Source: Phragmitibacter flavus (GTDB lineage Bacteria; Verrucomicrobiota; Verrucomicrobiia; Verrucomicrobiales; Verrucomicrobiaceae). From it: 64,000 nucleotides of DNA. Where the stretch lies: NCBI RefSeq assembly GCF_005780165.1, contig NZ_VAUV01000021.1, positions 17,566 to 81,565 of the forward strand, written 5' to 3'. A program made the position numbers and the translations under genes. Below the pieces are notes generated by a model. The model was not told the origin of the DNA, did not search any database, and worked only from the letters and a program-made list of their open reading frames with translations. Positions 1 through 8,887 of the stretch are shown piece by piece. How positions within the stretch are numbered: the stretch's first letter is position 1; each line of letters starts with the position of its first letter.

Positions 1-333
1 CGAAAATGAATATCCGAACAACAACAGGGCAAACGGATTGGCAAACTCATGCACTGCCCTGCACTGCAACACCAAGAGCCGTCACCCTTCGCATCATCAG
101 GTCATCAGGTCAGGTGGCCAAACCGCCATCCAAACATGGCGAAGCAAAACTTCGCGGTCCGTTCAAACCATTGATGAATTCGATCCCACGTCAACCGATG
201 TCTGATTGCCCACAACCCCCGTCCGAAGCCCCATAAAATGGACCTTCCAGAGCACTCCAACTAGAACATCCGTTCAATGGTTAGCCTCATGAGATCTGAT
301 AATATGGAGTGAAAATAATACTTCACCAAGGCC
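1..333. other. Gene-free stretch upstream of the first CDS
   Basis: No convincing coding frame was found. A 76-codon open frame at 6-236 has a composition unlike the neighbouring proteins. The stretch holds one copy of the dispersed GCGAAG...CTTCGCGGTCC hairpin (139-163) and, in its last 60 bases, an AT-richer segment that probably carries the promoter of the following PEP-CTERM gene. No clear -35/-10 pair could be picked. Confidence 0.5.
139..163. repeat. Dispersed GCGAAG hairpin, copy 1
   Basis: The stem is GCGAAG/CTTCGC with loop CAAAA, followed by GGTCCGTT. The same stem followed by GGTCCCTT recurs at 41906-41930 and 55477-55501 with loop TGAAA. The stem is conserved while the loop and 3' flank differ, as expected of a small dispersed palindromic repeat. 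Confidence 0.7.
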
Positions 334-3318
334 ATGAAAAATCCAGCTTCCTCCATCAAACATACCCGCTGCTTGTGGCGCAAAACCCTGCTAACACTCG
401 GCTTCACCGCCGCCAGCTCTCTCAGCACAATAACAGCTGCTGATTTCACTTGGCAAGGCAATCAGGATGCCCTCTGGAATAATGGAAATAACTGGGATCC
501 GGCCGTTTTCCCAGACAACACGGACACCGCCATCTTTAACAACGATGGCAACAGTTTCACCATCCTTGACCTGGGAGGCGGCGCCTCCATCCTTAACATC
601 ACTTACGACACCACCGCCGCCGCTTACACCATCGGCGCAGGCGCAGTGGGCAGCCAGACGCTTACACTATCCAACACTGGTGCGATCACCAACAATGCCG
701 CCGTTACCAACAGTCAGTTGATCAATGCCAATGTCGCCCTCGGCGGCGCATCCGCCACCATCGCCAACCACAGTGCTGCCAGCCTCCTCACCATCGCGGG
801 AGCCGTGAGCGGCGCAGGCGGCTTCACCAAAGATGGCGTCGGCGCACTGACACTCAGTGGCCTTAACACCAACACCGGCGACACCACCCTCAACGCGGGC
901 ACCTTGAACCTCGACCACGCCGCCGCGCTGGGCAATACCACTGCGGGAGCACTGATCATCAATGGCGGCACCATCAACAATACCAGCGGCGCGGCCATCA
1001 CCACCACCACGGCGAAGGCGCAGACCTGGGCCGGTGATGTTACTTTCATTGGCAGCAACAATTTGAATTTCAACGGTGGCGTCGTCACCCTCACCGGCGC
1101 TGGTTCACGCACCGTGACGGTCAGCGCGGGCACGCTCGGCGTGGGTCGCATCACCAGCGCCAGCACCGGATTGAATGTCGCCGGCCCAGGCGTATTGGCC
1201 GTCACCACCAGCGCTGCCAGCACCATCGGCGGCACACTGGATGTCGCCACCGGCAGCACCCTGCGCTTCAATACCGGAGCCACCGGCCCACTCACGAATG
1301 ACTTCATCGCCACCGGCCTGACTGGCGGAGGCATCATCGAGAATGGTGGAGGCGTGGAACGCTGGCTGTTCATCAACAACGCCGTGGACAACACCTTCAC
1401 CGGCATACTACAAAACGGTGCTGCAGGCGGCATGGGCTTAAACAAGGGCGGTGTGGGAACGCTCACTCTCACCGGGGCAAACACCCATAGCGGTGTCACC
1501 ACCGTGCGCCTTGGCAACCTCAATCTCAGTGCCACCGGCTCGATCACTGCCAGCAGCAGCACCGGCAGCATCGTGGTGAATGCCGCAACAGGCACCACGG
1601 CGACTATGACGGTGGATGGAGGCAGCATCCTGGTGGGGGCGAACAATGCTGGAAACGCATCCATTATCGTGGGCAATGTCAATGGTGGTGCAGGCATTTT
1701 CAACGTGGGAGCTGGATCCGATGTGACCACCGGCGGAGTCACTGGCCCCGCAAGAGAAATACACGTTGGCCGCGGCGGTTTTGGCACCGCCAACATCACG
1801 GGTGGCACGGTCACGGTCGGAGGATTCATTGTCGGCGGCATCGCCACGAACGGAGTGGGCATCTGGAATGTCAGCGGCGGGTCCGTCTCCGTTGGCACAA
1901 ACGGCAACTGGGGTGCCACTTTTGGTGCCAGCGGAGGCACCACCGGTGTGCTGAACCTCACTGGAGGAACCTTCAACAACACCCATACGGGAACGAGCGC
2001 CGGCTTGTGGGTCGGCGAAAACGGCAGGGCAGAGTTCAACATTTCCGGCACTGGACAGGCCAATCTGGGCGGCAACACCTCCAACGGAAACTCCGGCCTC
2101 GTCATCGGCAAGAACAACGGTGCGGCAGGCATCGTCAACCTCGGTGCCGTCGGCGCAGGTGGCGGCACCATCAGCACCACCATGGTTTCCCACACCGGCA
2201 ACGGCACCGGCAGGCTCAACTTTCACGGCGGCACCTTGCAGGCCAGGACAGGCGCAGCCGCGAACTTCATGTCCGGACTCACCAGCGCCCACGTCTATGC
2301 TGAAGGCGGCACCATTGATAACAACGGGCAGGCCATCACCATCGCCCAAGCCCTGCTTGCCCCGACCGGTTTCGGCATCAATGCGCTGGATACCACCGGA
2401 CTGGCCACCACCGGCTACACCACCGCGCCCCTCGTCACCATCACCGGCGGCACCGGCACCGCTGCCACCGCCAATGCCACCGTCGATGCCAGCGGCAACC
2501 TCACCGGCTTCATCATCACCAACCCCGGCTCTGATTACACCGCAGGCGACACCCTCACCGTGACCCTCTCCGGCGGCGGAAAAAACACCACTTCCGCCAG
2601 CACCACCTCCGCCACCCTCAGCGAAAACGCAGGTGGCGGCATGACCTACATCGGCACCGGCACCACCACCCTCACCGCTGCAAACACCTACACCGGGGGC
2701 ACCATCATCACCCAAGGTCGCCTGTTGGCCAATAACACCACCGGCTCGGCCACGGGCACCGGAAGTGTCAGCGTAACTTCTGGAGCCACGTTGGGCGGAA
2801 CCGGTAGCATTAGTGGCGGCCGCACGGCCAACATCACGCTTGGTGCCGGGAGTTTTCTCGCGGTTGGCAACACCCACGGTGCAGGCGGCCTCGCAGAAAC
2901 CTTGGAACTTGGCACGGGCGGCACCATCACCAGCACCGCCGACACCACTTTCCAGTTTGATCTCATGGGCGCTGGCACCGCCGGTGCTGCCCCTGCCGCG
3001 TATAACTTCAACAACGACTATCTCGACTTCACCACTGCCGCTGCAATAGATATCCTTGGCGTCATTCAACTCTCGGCCGCAGATACCAGTTCATGGCTGC
3101 CTGAAGAACAAATCTGGAAACTCATCGACTGGACCGGCATTACCGATTTGGGCGCATCGATGGACCTGGTCTACTCCGGTATCATCGACAACTACGTGCT
3201 TAGTTCCTTCACTGACGACAGTGGTTTTTACATTAGGGCATCCCTGGTCCCTGAACCATCCCGTGTGTTGCTGATGATGGCCGGGCTTTGTCTGCTTGGA
3301 CTGCGCCGCAAACGTTGA
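334..3318 (+). CDS. Autotransporter-associated beta-strand repeat protein with PEP-CTERM anchor
   Basis: A 994-aa exported surface protein. Residues 1-35 are a basic then hydrophobic signal peptide ending near ITAADF. The mature start (FTWQGNQDALWNNGNNW) is typical of proteins with autotransporter-associated beta-strand repeats. Most of the protein is Gly/Thr/Asn-rich with recurring GxGTLTLTGANTxSGxT-like units, the pattern of a right-handed beta-helix. The C-terminus VPEPSRVLLMMAGLCLL followed by GLRRKR is a PEP-CTERM sorting signal: VPEP, a hydrophobic helix, a basic tail. By family knowledge such tails are processed by an exosortase, which is not in this window. Probably an extracellular matrix or adhesion protein; the ligand is unknown. 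Confidence 0.93.
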   Translation: MKNPASSIKHTRCLWRKTLLTLGFTAASSLSTITAADFTWQGNQDALWNNGNNWDPAVFPDNTDTAIFNNDGNSFTILDLGGGASILNITYDTTAAAYTIGAGAVGSQTLTLSNTGAITNNAAVTNSQLINANVALGGASATIANHSAASLLTIAGAVSGAGGFTKDGVGALTLSGLNTNTGDTTLNAGTLNLDHAAALGNTTAGALIINGGTINNTSGAAITTTTAKAQTWAGDVTFIGSNNLNFNGGVVTLTGAGSRTVTVSAGTLGVGRITSASTGLNVAGPGVLAVTTSAASTIGGTLDVATGSTLRFNTGATGPLTNDFIATGLTGGGIIENGGGVERWLFINNAVDNTFTGILQNGAAGGMGLNKGGVGTLTLTGANTHSGVTTVRLGNLNLSATGSITASSSTGSIVVNAATGTTATMTVDGGSILVGANNAGNASIIVGNVNGGAGIFNVGAGSDVTTGGVTGPAREIHVGRGGFGTANITGGTVTVGGFIVGGIATNGVGIWNVSGGSVSVGTNGNWGATFGASGGTTGVLNLTGGTFNNTHTGTSAGLWVGENGRAEFNISGTGQANLGGNTSNGNSGLVIGKNNGAAGIVNLGAVGAGGGTISTTMVSHTGNGTGRLNFHGGTLQARTGAAANFMSGLTSAHVYAEGGTIDNNGQAITIAQALLAPTGFGINALDTTGLATTGYTTAPLVTITGGTGTAATANATVDASGNLTGFIITNPGSDYTAGDTLTVTLSGGGKNTTSASTTSATLSENAGGGMTYIGTGTTTLTAANTYTGGTIITQGRLLANNTTGSATGTGSVSVTSGATLGGTGSISGGRTANITLGAGSFLAVGNTHGAGGLAETLELGTGGTITSTADTTFQFDLMGAGTAGAAPAAYNFNNDYLDFTTAAAIDILGVIQLSAADTSSWLPEEQIWKLIDWTGITDLGASMDLVYSGIIDNYVLSSFTDDSGFYIRASLVPEPSRVLLMMAGLCLLGLRRKR

Positions 3319-3400
3319 GTGTTGCCGACAAGCAACGCCATGAATTGTCTGTCAGACCAAAGTTTGATTCATTGCCCAGAGTTAATTTGAACTGCCTATC

Positions 3401-4477
3401 ATGAACCGGTTATTTTTGTTTTTCATCGCAGCCTATCTAAGTGCTTTCGCAGAAATTGCAAAGGCGGCACCCAAGCTGCCCAAAGATGCGGCGAATGTGC
3501 TTGCCTCGTTGTTGAGTCCGCTATCTCAGGGGCAGGCGCAGGAAGTGCCGAATCGGTTCAAAGCCATCCTATCATTCATGGAGCTGGCGGAGCAACGTTC
3601 ACCATTGGGGGCCGAGGAAATTCTGCGCCGGGCTTACAATGAACGAAAAGACATCGGGCCAATGCGCAAAACCGCATCGGTCATGGCATTGAGTGCAGCC
3701 TGGCGGCAGGCGCGCGCCATGGGGTCTTTCAATTCTGATCATGCTTTCACCGGTCGAATCATCAAAGGTGAAGACTATGGCAAATCGGTGGTTTTTGAGC
3801 AGGTGGTGCCGGCCTCGCAGGCGCCGCAGTTTGCCGCAGAAATCGCCAACTACCGGCTCATCGAACCCAGCCGCGCCCGCAAGGCGGATGAGGCGGTGAG
3901 CCATCGTGATGCAGCCACTCTCGCCGGCTTGGAAAGTATCGCTCAGGAGGCGAGAAGGATGGATACGGTGGGGCTCCATGCCGAAGCCTGGCAGCGTGAC
4001 ATGGAAGCGGCGGGCGAGTTGGCGAATCAGCAACCGCGCGTCAGAATTCGCATGCTCACCCAGGCGACCCCCGCCAGGAAGAATGGCGATGCTTGGCAGA
4101 CCAGGGTGGACCTTGGAAACGCTTCAGATATTCCCTCCGAAGTGACGCTGCATTGCTACATGATCGGCAGGCTTTGGAAGAGCAATGATACTTATGTCAT
4201 GAAGCGCCATACCCGGCAGCTGAAGTTGCGCGGAAATGAAACGAGGCAGTTGATCCTGTCCACGCCAAGCCGGGGACAATGCAAGCAAATGATGGACGAC
4301 CATGAGCGCCTGAACAAAAATGAACGGATGGTGAGCGAACTGGATTATGTCGGTTCATTGAGTGTCGTTGAACATGACGGAACGACACTGGCAACCGCCG
4401 CCACTTACCCCAGCCTGCTGAAGATTCTCGACGAGCAACAACAGTTCCCCAGCGGCATTGCCATCGTTGGCAAGTAG
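3401..4477 (+). CDS. Secreted protein of unknown function, paralogue A
   Basis: 358 aa with an N-terminal hydrophobic signal peptide (FLFFIAAYLSAFAEIAKA, cleavage probably before APKLPKD). No family was recognised. It aligns without gaps over its full length to the 358-aa product at 14078-15154, at roughly 60% identity by eye. Highly conserved stretches are LSFMELAEQRSP, GAEEILRRAYNER, PSEVTLHCYMIGRLW and SELDYVGSL. Two Cys positions (LHCYM and the QCK/HCK site) are conserved and could form a disulphide. Its stop codon overlaps the GTG start of the next gene by one base (TAGTG), so the two are probably translationally coupled. Confidence 0.85.
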   Translation: MNRLFLFFIAAYLSAFAEIAKAAPKLPKDAANVLASLLSPLSQGQAQEVPNRFKAILSFMELAEQRSPLGAEEILRRAYNERKDIGPMRKTASVMALSAAWRQARAMGSFNSDHAFTGRIIKGEDYGKSVVFEQVVPASQAPQFAAEIANYRLIEPSRARKADEAVSHRDAATLAGLESIAQEARRMDTVGLHAEAWQRDMEAAGELANQQPRVRIRMLTQATPARKNGDAWQTRVDLGNASDIPSEVTLHCYMIGRLWKSNDTYVMKRHTRQLKLRGNETRQLILSTPSRGQCKQMMDDHERLNKNERMVSELDYVGSLSVVEHDGTTLATAATYPSLLKILDEQQQFPSGIAIVGK

Positions 4478-5370
4478 TGGCCGTTTCGCTGATGGCGCAC
4501 TTCAAAACTTGGCTTTACCCACTTATGAAGAATCTCTTTCGGTTGATCTGCTACGACATCTGCAAACAGCTTTTTTCGAGGCCTGCTTTCGCGCCGATGG
4601 TGGCTTTGGCTGGTGGCCTTGGTGCGGCGACCGTCATTGCGTTTGTCCAGATGGATGTGTTGAATGCACGCGACGCTTCAGGGCGCGCCGCAGCGGTGGT
4701 TTCCCGCATCGCAGAAACACCAAGGGCCGTGCCGGATGAACAACTGAATCACCAAGCGCAATCGGTCAATTATCCACGGGCGCTGGCCCGGGCGTTCGCG
4801 CTGGACAAAGGGAGCGAACGTGAAGACCTCCTCCGTGATCTGCTTTCCAGCTGGGCTGAGCGGAACGAGGCGGCGCTGGTGAGTTGGATTGCGGCGTTGA
4901 AGGATCCAGCCGTCCGACGTTCCATCTGCTCCACCGTTTGTCTGGCTGTGGCGGAGAAAAACCCGAGCAAGGCCATCGCGCTGGCGCTCGCTCCTGGTTT
5001 GGACGAACACGATGACGGCGGATTGCTCGAGTATTTGACCATGCAGTGGTGCGAGAAAGAAGTCGCAACCGCCCTCGAATGGGTGCTCGAACAAGCGCCG
5101 GGCGAATGGCGGGACCGCCTGTTGGCGAGAGCTTCCTTCGTGCTTTCCAAATCGGATCCGGCGGCGGCGGCGCAACTCGTTTCCGGCTTGGAGCCAGGAA
5201 ACCTGCAGAAAGAAGCCGTCATGGCCGTGCTCCACCAATGGGCGCTCAAAGACTCCAAAGCCGCCCTCCAGTGGGCGGCAGCCTTTCCCGAACCGACGCT
5301 CCGCGAACGCGCGTTCGCCGAGATCTCGAACATCCGCAATCTGTCAGCCGCCCGTGACGTGGAATCATGA
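4477..5370 (+). CDS. Membrane-anchored helical-repeat protein, unknown function
   Basis: About 297 aa from the GTG at 4477; ATG codons at 4492 and 4525 are alternatives. One membrane segment (APMVALAGGLGAATVIAFV, around residue 40) precedes a helical domain. That domain has recurring units of the type ALxWAxxxPxxxxRxxAxxxI (ALEWVLEQAPGEWRDRLLARA; ALQWAAAFPEPTLRERAFAEI), which resemble HEAT-like repeats common in verrucomicrobial envelope proteins. The overlap with the upstream secreted protein suggests a shared job. No catalytic motif was seen. Confidence 0.75.
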   Translation: MAVSLMAHFKTWLYPLMKNLFRLICYDICKQLFSRPAFAPMVALAGGLGAATVIAFVQMDVLNARDASGRAAAVVSRIAETPRAVPDEQLNHQAQSVNYPRALARAFALDKGSEREDLLRDLLSSWAERNEAALVSWIAALKDPAVRRSICSTVCLAVAEKNPSKAIALALAPGLDEHDDGGLLEYLTMQWCEKEVATALEWVLEQAPGEWRDRLLARASFVLSKSDPAAAAQLVSGLEPGNLQKEAVMAVLHQWALKDSKAALQWAAAFPEPTLRERAFAEISNIRNLSAARDVES

Positions 5371-5454
5371 TGGCAAGCGCCTCCATAGTTCGACTTCTCC
5401 ACCCTCCCTGGCTGCTGGAAAGGCTTCAATACACAACCTGAGAATCCCAAAACA

Positions 5455-8316
5455 ATGCACAAACCTATAAAAAACTGGCTGGCGTCCTTGATGCTGCCAA
5501 TGATTGCCCTTGGACTGCCACAAGCGCAGGCCTACACTCACCCCAGCATCCCCTTCACCATTGAGGATCTGGATACCATCAAGGCCAACCTCGACAAGGA
5601 GCCTTGGAAGTCCGGTTACGCCGCGCTCGCCGGTGCCAGCACCTCCCAGCTCAACTGGCCGATGGAGGGCCCGACCGCGAATGTCAGCCGCACTCCGGAC
5701 ATCAATCTCACCACCTGGAAAAACGACATGAACGCCATCTACAACCTGGCGCGCATGTGGTATTTTACCGGCAACCACGCCTATGCGCAGAAAGCCCACG
5801 GCATCCTCCTCGCCTGGGCCAACAACCACACCAGCTTCTCGGGCCAGGAAATGTCCCTTTCCGTCGGCGACTTCGCCCCCGTTTACATCGGCGGCGCCGA
5901 CATCCTCCGCGGCACCTGGCCCGGCTGGACCGAGGCCGACACCACGACGGTCAAAAACTACTTCCGCAACGTTTACTGGCCGCAAACACTGGGCGACTTC
6001 ACCACCACCGGCCCCGCCAACAAGGGCTACCTCAACCTGGCCGCCGGCATCGCCATCGCCGCCTTCCTCGACGACACGGAAAAGTTCAACCGGATCGTCG
6101 ATATTTTCCGCACCACCCCGGCCGCAGGCTTGCCCAACACCCTGCCTATCGGAGTGATGGGGGAGACCGGTCGCGACGCCGGCCACCTCTACGGCGGAAT
6201 CTTCAGCGCCGCCTTCTTCGCCGAAGTGGCCTGGAAGCAGGGGATTGACCTTTACTCCGAATTGGACAACCGCTTGCTTGCTTGTGGCGAATATTACGCC
6301 CGTAACACCTACAAGTCCGACAATCCCTTCGTCCCCTTCGGCACCATCGATTGGAACTACTACGCCAACAACGCCTATCCCTACACCGCCAATCGAGGAG
6401 CCTTCTTTCTCCTCCAAAACGCCTACAAAAACCGCCTCCGTCTCCCCACCCCCTGGATCGATCACAAGATGATTGAGCAGGGCGTCGACGGCGGCAACTT
6501 CATGTATGCCAAGGCCGCCGACTTCAGCACCGCCACCCCGCTGTCGCCCGTCGTCCGCCCGCCGGTTTCCCCGGCCTCGGGCGGCTTGACCCTCACCACC
6601 CTCGGCGGTCAGACCGCCGGTCGCAGCCTCTCCTACGCCAGCGGCGTGTGGACCATGAGCGGCCTTGGCGGCGGCACCTGGACCGACGGCGCCGACGACT
6701 GCCAGTTTGCCTACCGACCCATGACCGGCGACTGCGCCATGGTCGCCAAAGTCACCTCCGCCACCTGGTCGGGCAACGGCAACGGCAAGGTCGGCCTCAT
6801 GATTCGCGATAACCTCGTCGGCACCGTCGCCCAGCGCCACTGGGTCGGCATCGTCCCCAACCCCGCCAACATACTGATGGAGGCCCATGTGCGTGGCTGG
6901 ACGGAAATCTGGGGCGGAAACAACCGCTCGGCGCGTTCGGCCGGACTTCCCCCCGGCATCCCTTACTGGGTCAAAATCGAACGTCGCGGCAACTTGGTCA
7001 CCTCCTACACCTCGCAGGATGGCGTCAGCTGGGGCCCCTGGCTCGCCGGCTACTTCGCCAATCTCCCGGCCACCATTAACATGGGCCTGTTCATCTGCAG
7101 CGGCAACAGCAACGTCACCACCGCCACCTTCGAGCACGTGGCCTACACCGGCGGCACCGGCGGCCTCGTCACGACCCCGGCCGCTCCCGCCGGGCTGCTG
7201 TCGATCGGTTCCAACAAAGCGATCACCGTGCGCTGGTTGCAGTCCTACGGGGCCACCGCCTACGACCTCCTCCGCTCCACCACTTCCGGCAGCGGCTACA
7301 CCGTCATCGCCGGCAACCTCGGCACCGACAAAACCAGCTACGTGGACAAGGCGGTCGCCGCCGGCACCACCTACTACTACGTCGTCCGCGCCAAGAACTC
7401 CGTCGGCACCAGTGCCAACTCCCCGCAGTTCAGCGGCTCCCTGTGGCCGGTGCCGATGAGCAACCTCGCCCTCGGTGGCGGCACCGCCAGCGACAGCGGC
7501 AACTCGGTCGCCACCAACTCCGCCAACGCCTTCGACAACAACCCCGGCTCCCTCTGGTTCCACCAGGGTGCCACCGGATGGGTGCAGTTTGACTTCGGCG
7601 CTGGCAACGCCCAGGTCATCAAACGCTACACCGTCTCCGCCTCCCCTGTGATCATCCTCCCTCGCGACCCGAAGAACTGGCAGTTCCAAGCCTCAAACGA
7701 CGGCACCACCTGGACCACCCTCGACATCCAGACGAACCAGGCCTTCCCCATCCGGATGCAGCAGAACACCTATAATCTAAGCAACACCACCGCTTATCGT
7801 TATCACCGGTTCAACGTCACCGCCAACAACGGCGACGCCGGCCTCCTGCACCTCGGTGACGTCGGTCTGTGGAGCGATGTCGGCCGCACCATCCCGGACG
7901 GTCGCTACCACATCGTCAGCCGTCTCAGCAACAAGGTCATGGACGCTGCCGCCGCCGCCAACGGCACCCCGCTCGTCCAGTGGGGCCATAACGGCTTCAA
8001 CGGCCAGAAGTGGGACATCACCCACGTCGGCAACGGCCAGTATCGCGTCACCAATGCCGCCAGCGGCAAGGTGATGGACGTGGCCGGCGCCAGCAGCGCC
8101 AATGGCACCCCGTTACACCTCTGGGACTGGCTCAATGGCAACAACCAAAAATGGACCTTCACCGCCGCCGGCGACGGCTACTGGAAGCTGATCGCCGTCC
8201 ACAGCGGCAAATCCGGCGACCTGACCGGTGGCAGCACGGCCAACGGTGCCAGCATCATCCAATGGCAATACAGCGGGAACGAGAACCAGCATTGGTTGGT
8301 CGCCCCGACTCCCTGA
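5455..8316 (+). CDS. Secreted multidomain alginate-lyase-family protein with lectin modules
   Basis: 953 aa with signal peptide (WLASLMLPMIALGLPQAQA). In order: an alginate-lyase-like alpha-barrel (about residues 27-350, starting HPSIPFTIEDLDTIKANL); a concanavalin-like DUF1349-type domain (about 375-570, GDCAMVAKVTS, GLMIRDN); a fibronectin III-like domain (about 572-665, with YYYVVRAKNSVG); a discoidin-like F5/8 type C domain (about 668-805, DNNPGSLWFHQ, WQFQASNDGTTW); and a ricin-B/RICIN lectin trefoil (about 815-950) with three QKW/QHW-type repeats. By family, polysaccharide lyases of this kind cleave uronate-rich glycans and the lectin modules tether the enzyme to substrate. The exact substrate cannot be read from the sequence. 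The SDR and sugar kinase at 25-28 kb could process the released uronates. Confidence 0.88.
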   Translation: MHKPIKNWLASLMLPMIALGLPQAQAYTHPSIPFTIEDLDTIKANLDKEPWKSGYAALAGASTSQLNWPMEGPTANVSRTPDINLTTWKNDMNAIYNLARMWYFTGNHAYAQKAHGILLAWANNHTSFSGQEMSLSVGDFAPVYIGGADILRGTWPGWTEADTTTVKNYFRNVYWPQTLGDFTTTGPANKGYLNLAAGIAIAAFLDDTEKFNRIVDIFRTTPAAGLPNTLPIGVMGETGRDAGHLYGGIFSAAFFAEVAWKQGIDLYSELDNRLLACGEYYARNTYKSDNPFVPFGTIDWNYYANNAYPYTANRGAFFLLQNAYKNRLRLPTPWIDHKMIEQGVDGGNFMYAKAADFSTATPLSPVVRPPVSPASGGLTLTTLGGQTAGRSLSYASGVWTMSGLGGGTWTDGADDCQFAYRPMTGDCAMVAKVTSATWSGNGNGKVGLMIRDNLVGTVAQRHWVGIVPNPANILMEAHVRGWTEIWGGNNRSARSAGLPPGIPYWVKIERRGNLVTSYTSQDGVSWGPWLAGYFANLPATINMGLFICSGNSNVTTATFEHVAYTGGTGGLVTTPAAPAGLLSIGSNKAITVRWLQSYGATAYDLLRSTTSGSGYTVIAGNLGTDKTSYVDKAVAAGTTYYYVVRAKNSVGTSANSPQFSGSLWPVPMSNLALGGGTASDSGNSVATNSANAFDNNPGSLWFHQGATGWVQFDFGAGNAQVIKRYTVSASPVIILPRDPKNWQFQASNDGTTWTTLDIQTNQAFPIRMQQNTYNLSNTTAYRYHRFNVTANNGDAGLLHLGDVGLWSDVGRTIPDGRYHIVSRLSNKVMDAAAAANGTPLVQWGHNGFNGQKWDITHVGNGQYRVTNAASGKVMDVAGASSANGTPLHLWDWLNGNNQKWTFTAAGDGYWKLIAVHSGKSGDLTGGSTANGASIIQWQYSGNENQHWLVAPTP

Positions 8317-8423
8317 CCAGCGCACCTCGTCAACGCGCAGCGATGCCTTGCCGGGTTGGATTCCTCCCAAGCGATCAAGTTTTTCTGCGTCCAGCGCTTC
8401 AACGCGCCGGCCAAACCGAGCTT

Positions 8424-8541
8424 GGTCTGTGGTCTGTGGTCTGTGGTCTGTGGTCTGTGGTCTGTGGTCTGTGGTCTGTGGTCTGTGGTCTGTGGTCTGT
8501 GGTCTGTGGTCTGTGGTCTGTGGTCTGTGGTCTGTGGTCTG
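8424..8541. repeat. Perfect heptamer tandem array (GGTCTGT) x about 17
   Basis: 118 bp of uninterrupted GGTCTGT units with no point differences, which implies recent expansion or active homogenisation. Because 7 is not a multiple of 3, all three frames are traversed; they happen to stay open, giving artefactual VCGLWSV-type peptides. It directly abuts the ricin-like remnant. Confidence 0.95.
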
Positions 8542-8544
8542 CCA

Positions 8545-8738
8545 CCGGACACACCAACGGTCAGAAAGGAACAGTCACACCTGTGGGCGATGGTGCCTAC
8601 AAGCTTGCGAAGGCAAAAAGCGGCAAGGCGGCTGACGGCAGCGGCGGCAGCAACGCAGATGGAGTCACCGGCGATACGGCAATGGAGACCACTAGCAGTG
8701 ACGGCTCTCCATTTTCTCTTTACCCGTTCACAGCCTGA
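8545..8738 (+). pseudogene. Decayed ricin-B lectin repeat fragment
   Basis: The frame starting just after the heptamer array reads GHTNGQKGTVTPVGDGAYKL, then AKSGKAADGSGGSNADG, and runs to a stop at 8738. This matches the lectin repeat of the upstream lyase (GFNGQKWDITHVGNGQYRV, then SGKVMDVAGASSANG) but lacks the QKW tryptophan. It has no start codon or upstream domain of its own and lies in a different frame from the lyase. It is best explained as the remaining 3' end of a second lectin-bearing gene. The similarity is by eye only. Confidence 0.6.
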
Positions 8739-8866
8739 CGAACTGCTGGGGCGATCCGTGCGCCATGCTTGTGACGAAGCCTGGCGGCATGAATCGTCTC
8801 ATGATGAGAACAACGCATCCCCTGTCGGCAAAGGCGTCCCTTGAGGGTGCATCGCAGGCTCAAGGG

Positions 8867-8887
8867 AAAGCATAAAGCATAAAGCAT
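8867..8887. repeat. AAAGCAT x3 heptamer repeat
   Basis: Three exact AAAGCAT units end at the last base of the DUF1501 stop codon. It is one more sequence type in the heptanucleotide repeat series of this window. Confidence 0.75.

Larger units (their letters stand above)
8317..8886. other. Gene-free stretch: minisatellite, ricin remnant, short heptamers
   Basis: Between the lyase stop and the converging DUF1501 gene there is no intact gene. It contains the perfect GGTCTGT array (8424-8541), a decayed ricin-lectin-like segment (8545-8738) and AAAGCAT x3 (8867-8887) that runs into the DUF1501 stop codon. The rest shows nothing recognisable. Confidence 0.7.

Noticed and set aside
714..2219. 501-codon open frame antisense to the beta-strand repeat gene
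   Set aside because: Pro/Val-rich, produced by the repetitive Gly/Thr codons of the real gene on the other strand; no start context or domain.
5365..7689. 774-codon antisense frame opposite the alginate-lyase-like gene
   Set aside because: Gly/Val/Ala-rich with no motif; a shadow of GC-rich third positions. The forward product has five recognisable domains.
8424..8541. CRISPR array
   Set aside because: Units are 7 bp without spacers and there are no cas genes; the same holds for the arrays at 46.1 and 55.3 kb.
8228..8635. VCGLWSV repeat peptide over 8424-8541
   Set aside because: Artefact of the GGTCTGT array; no start context and no homologous domain.
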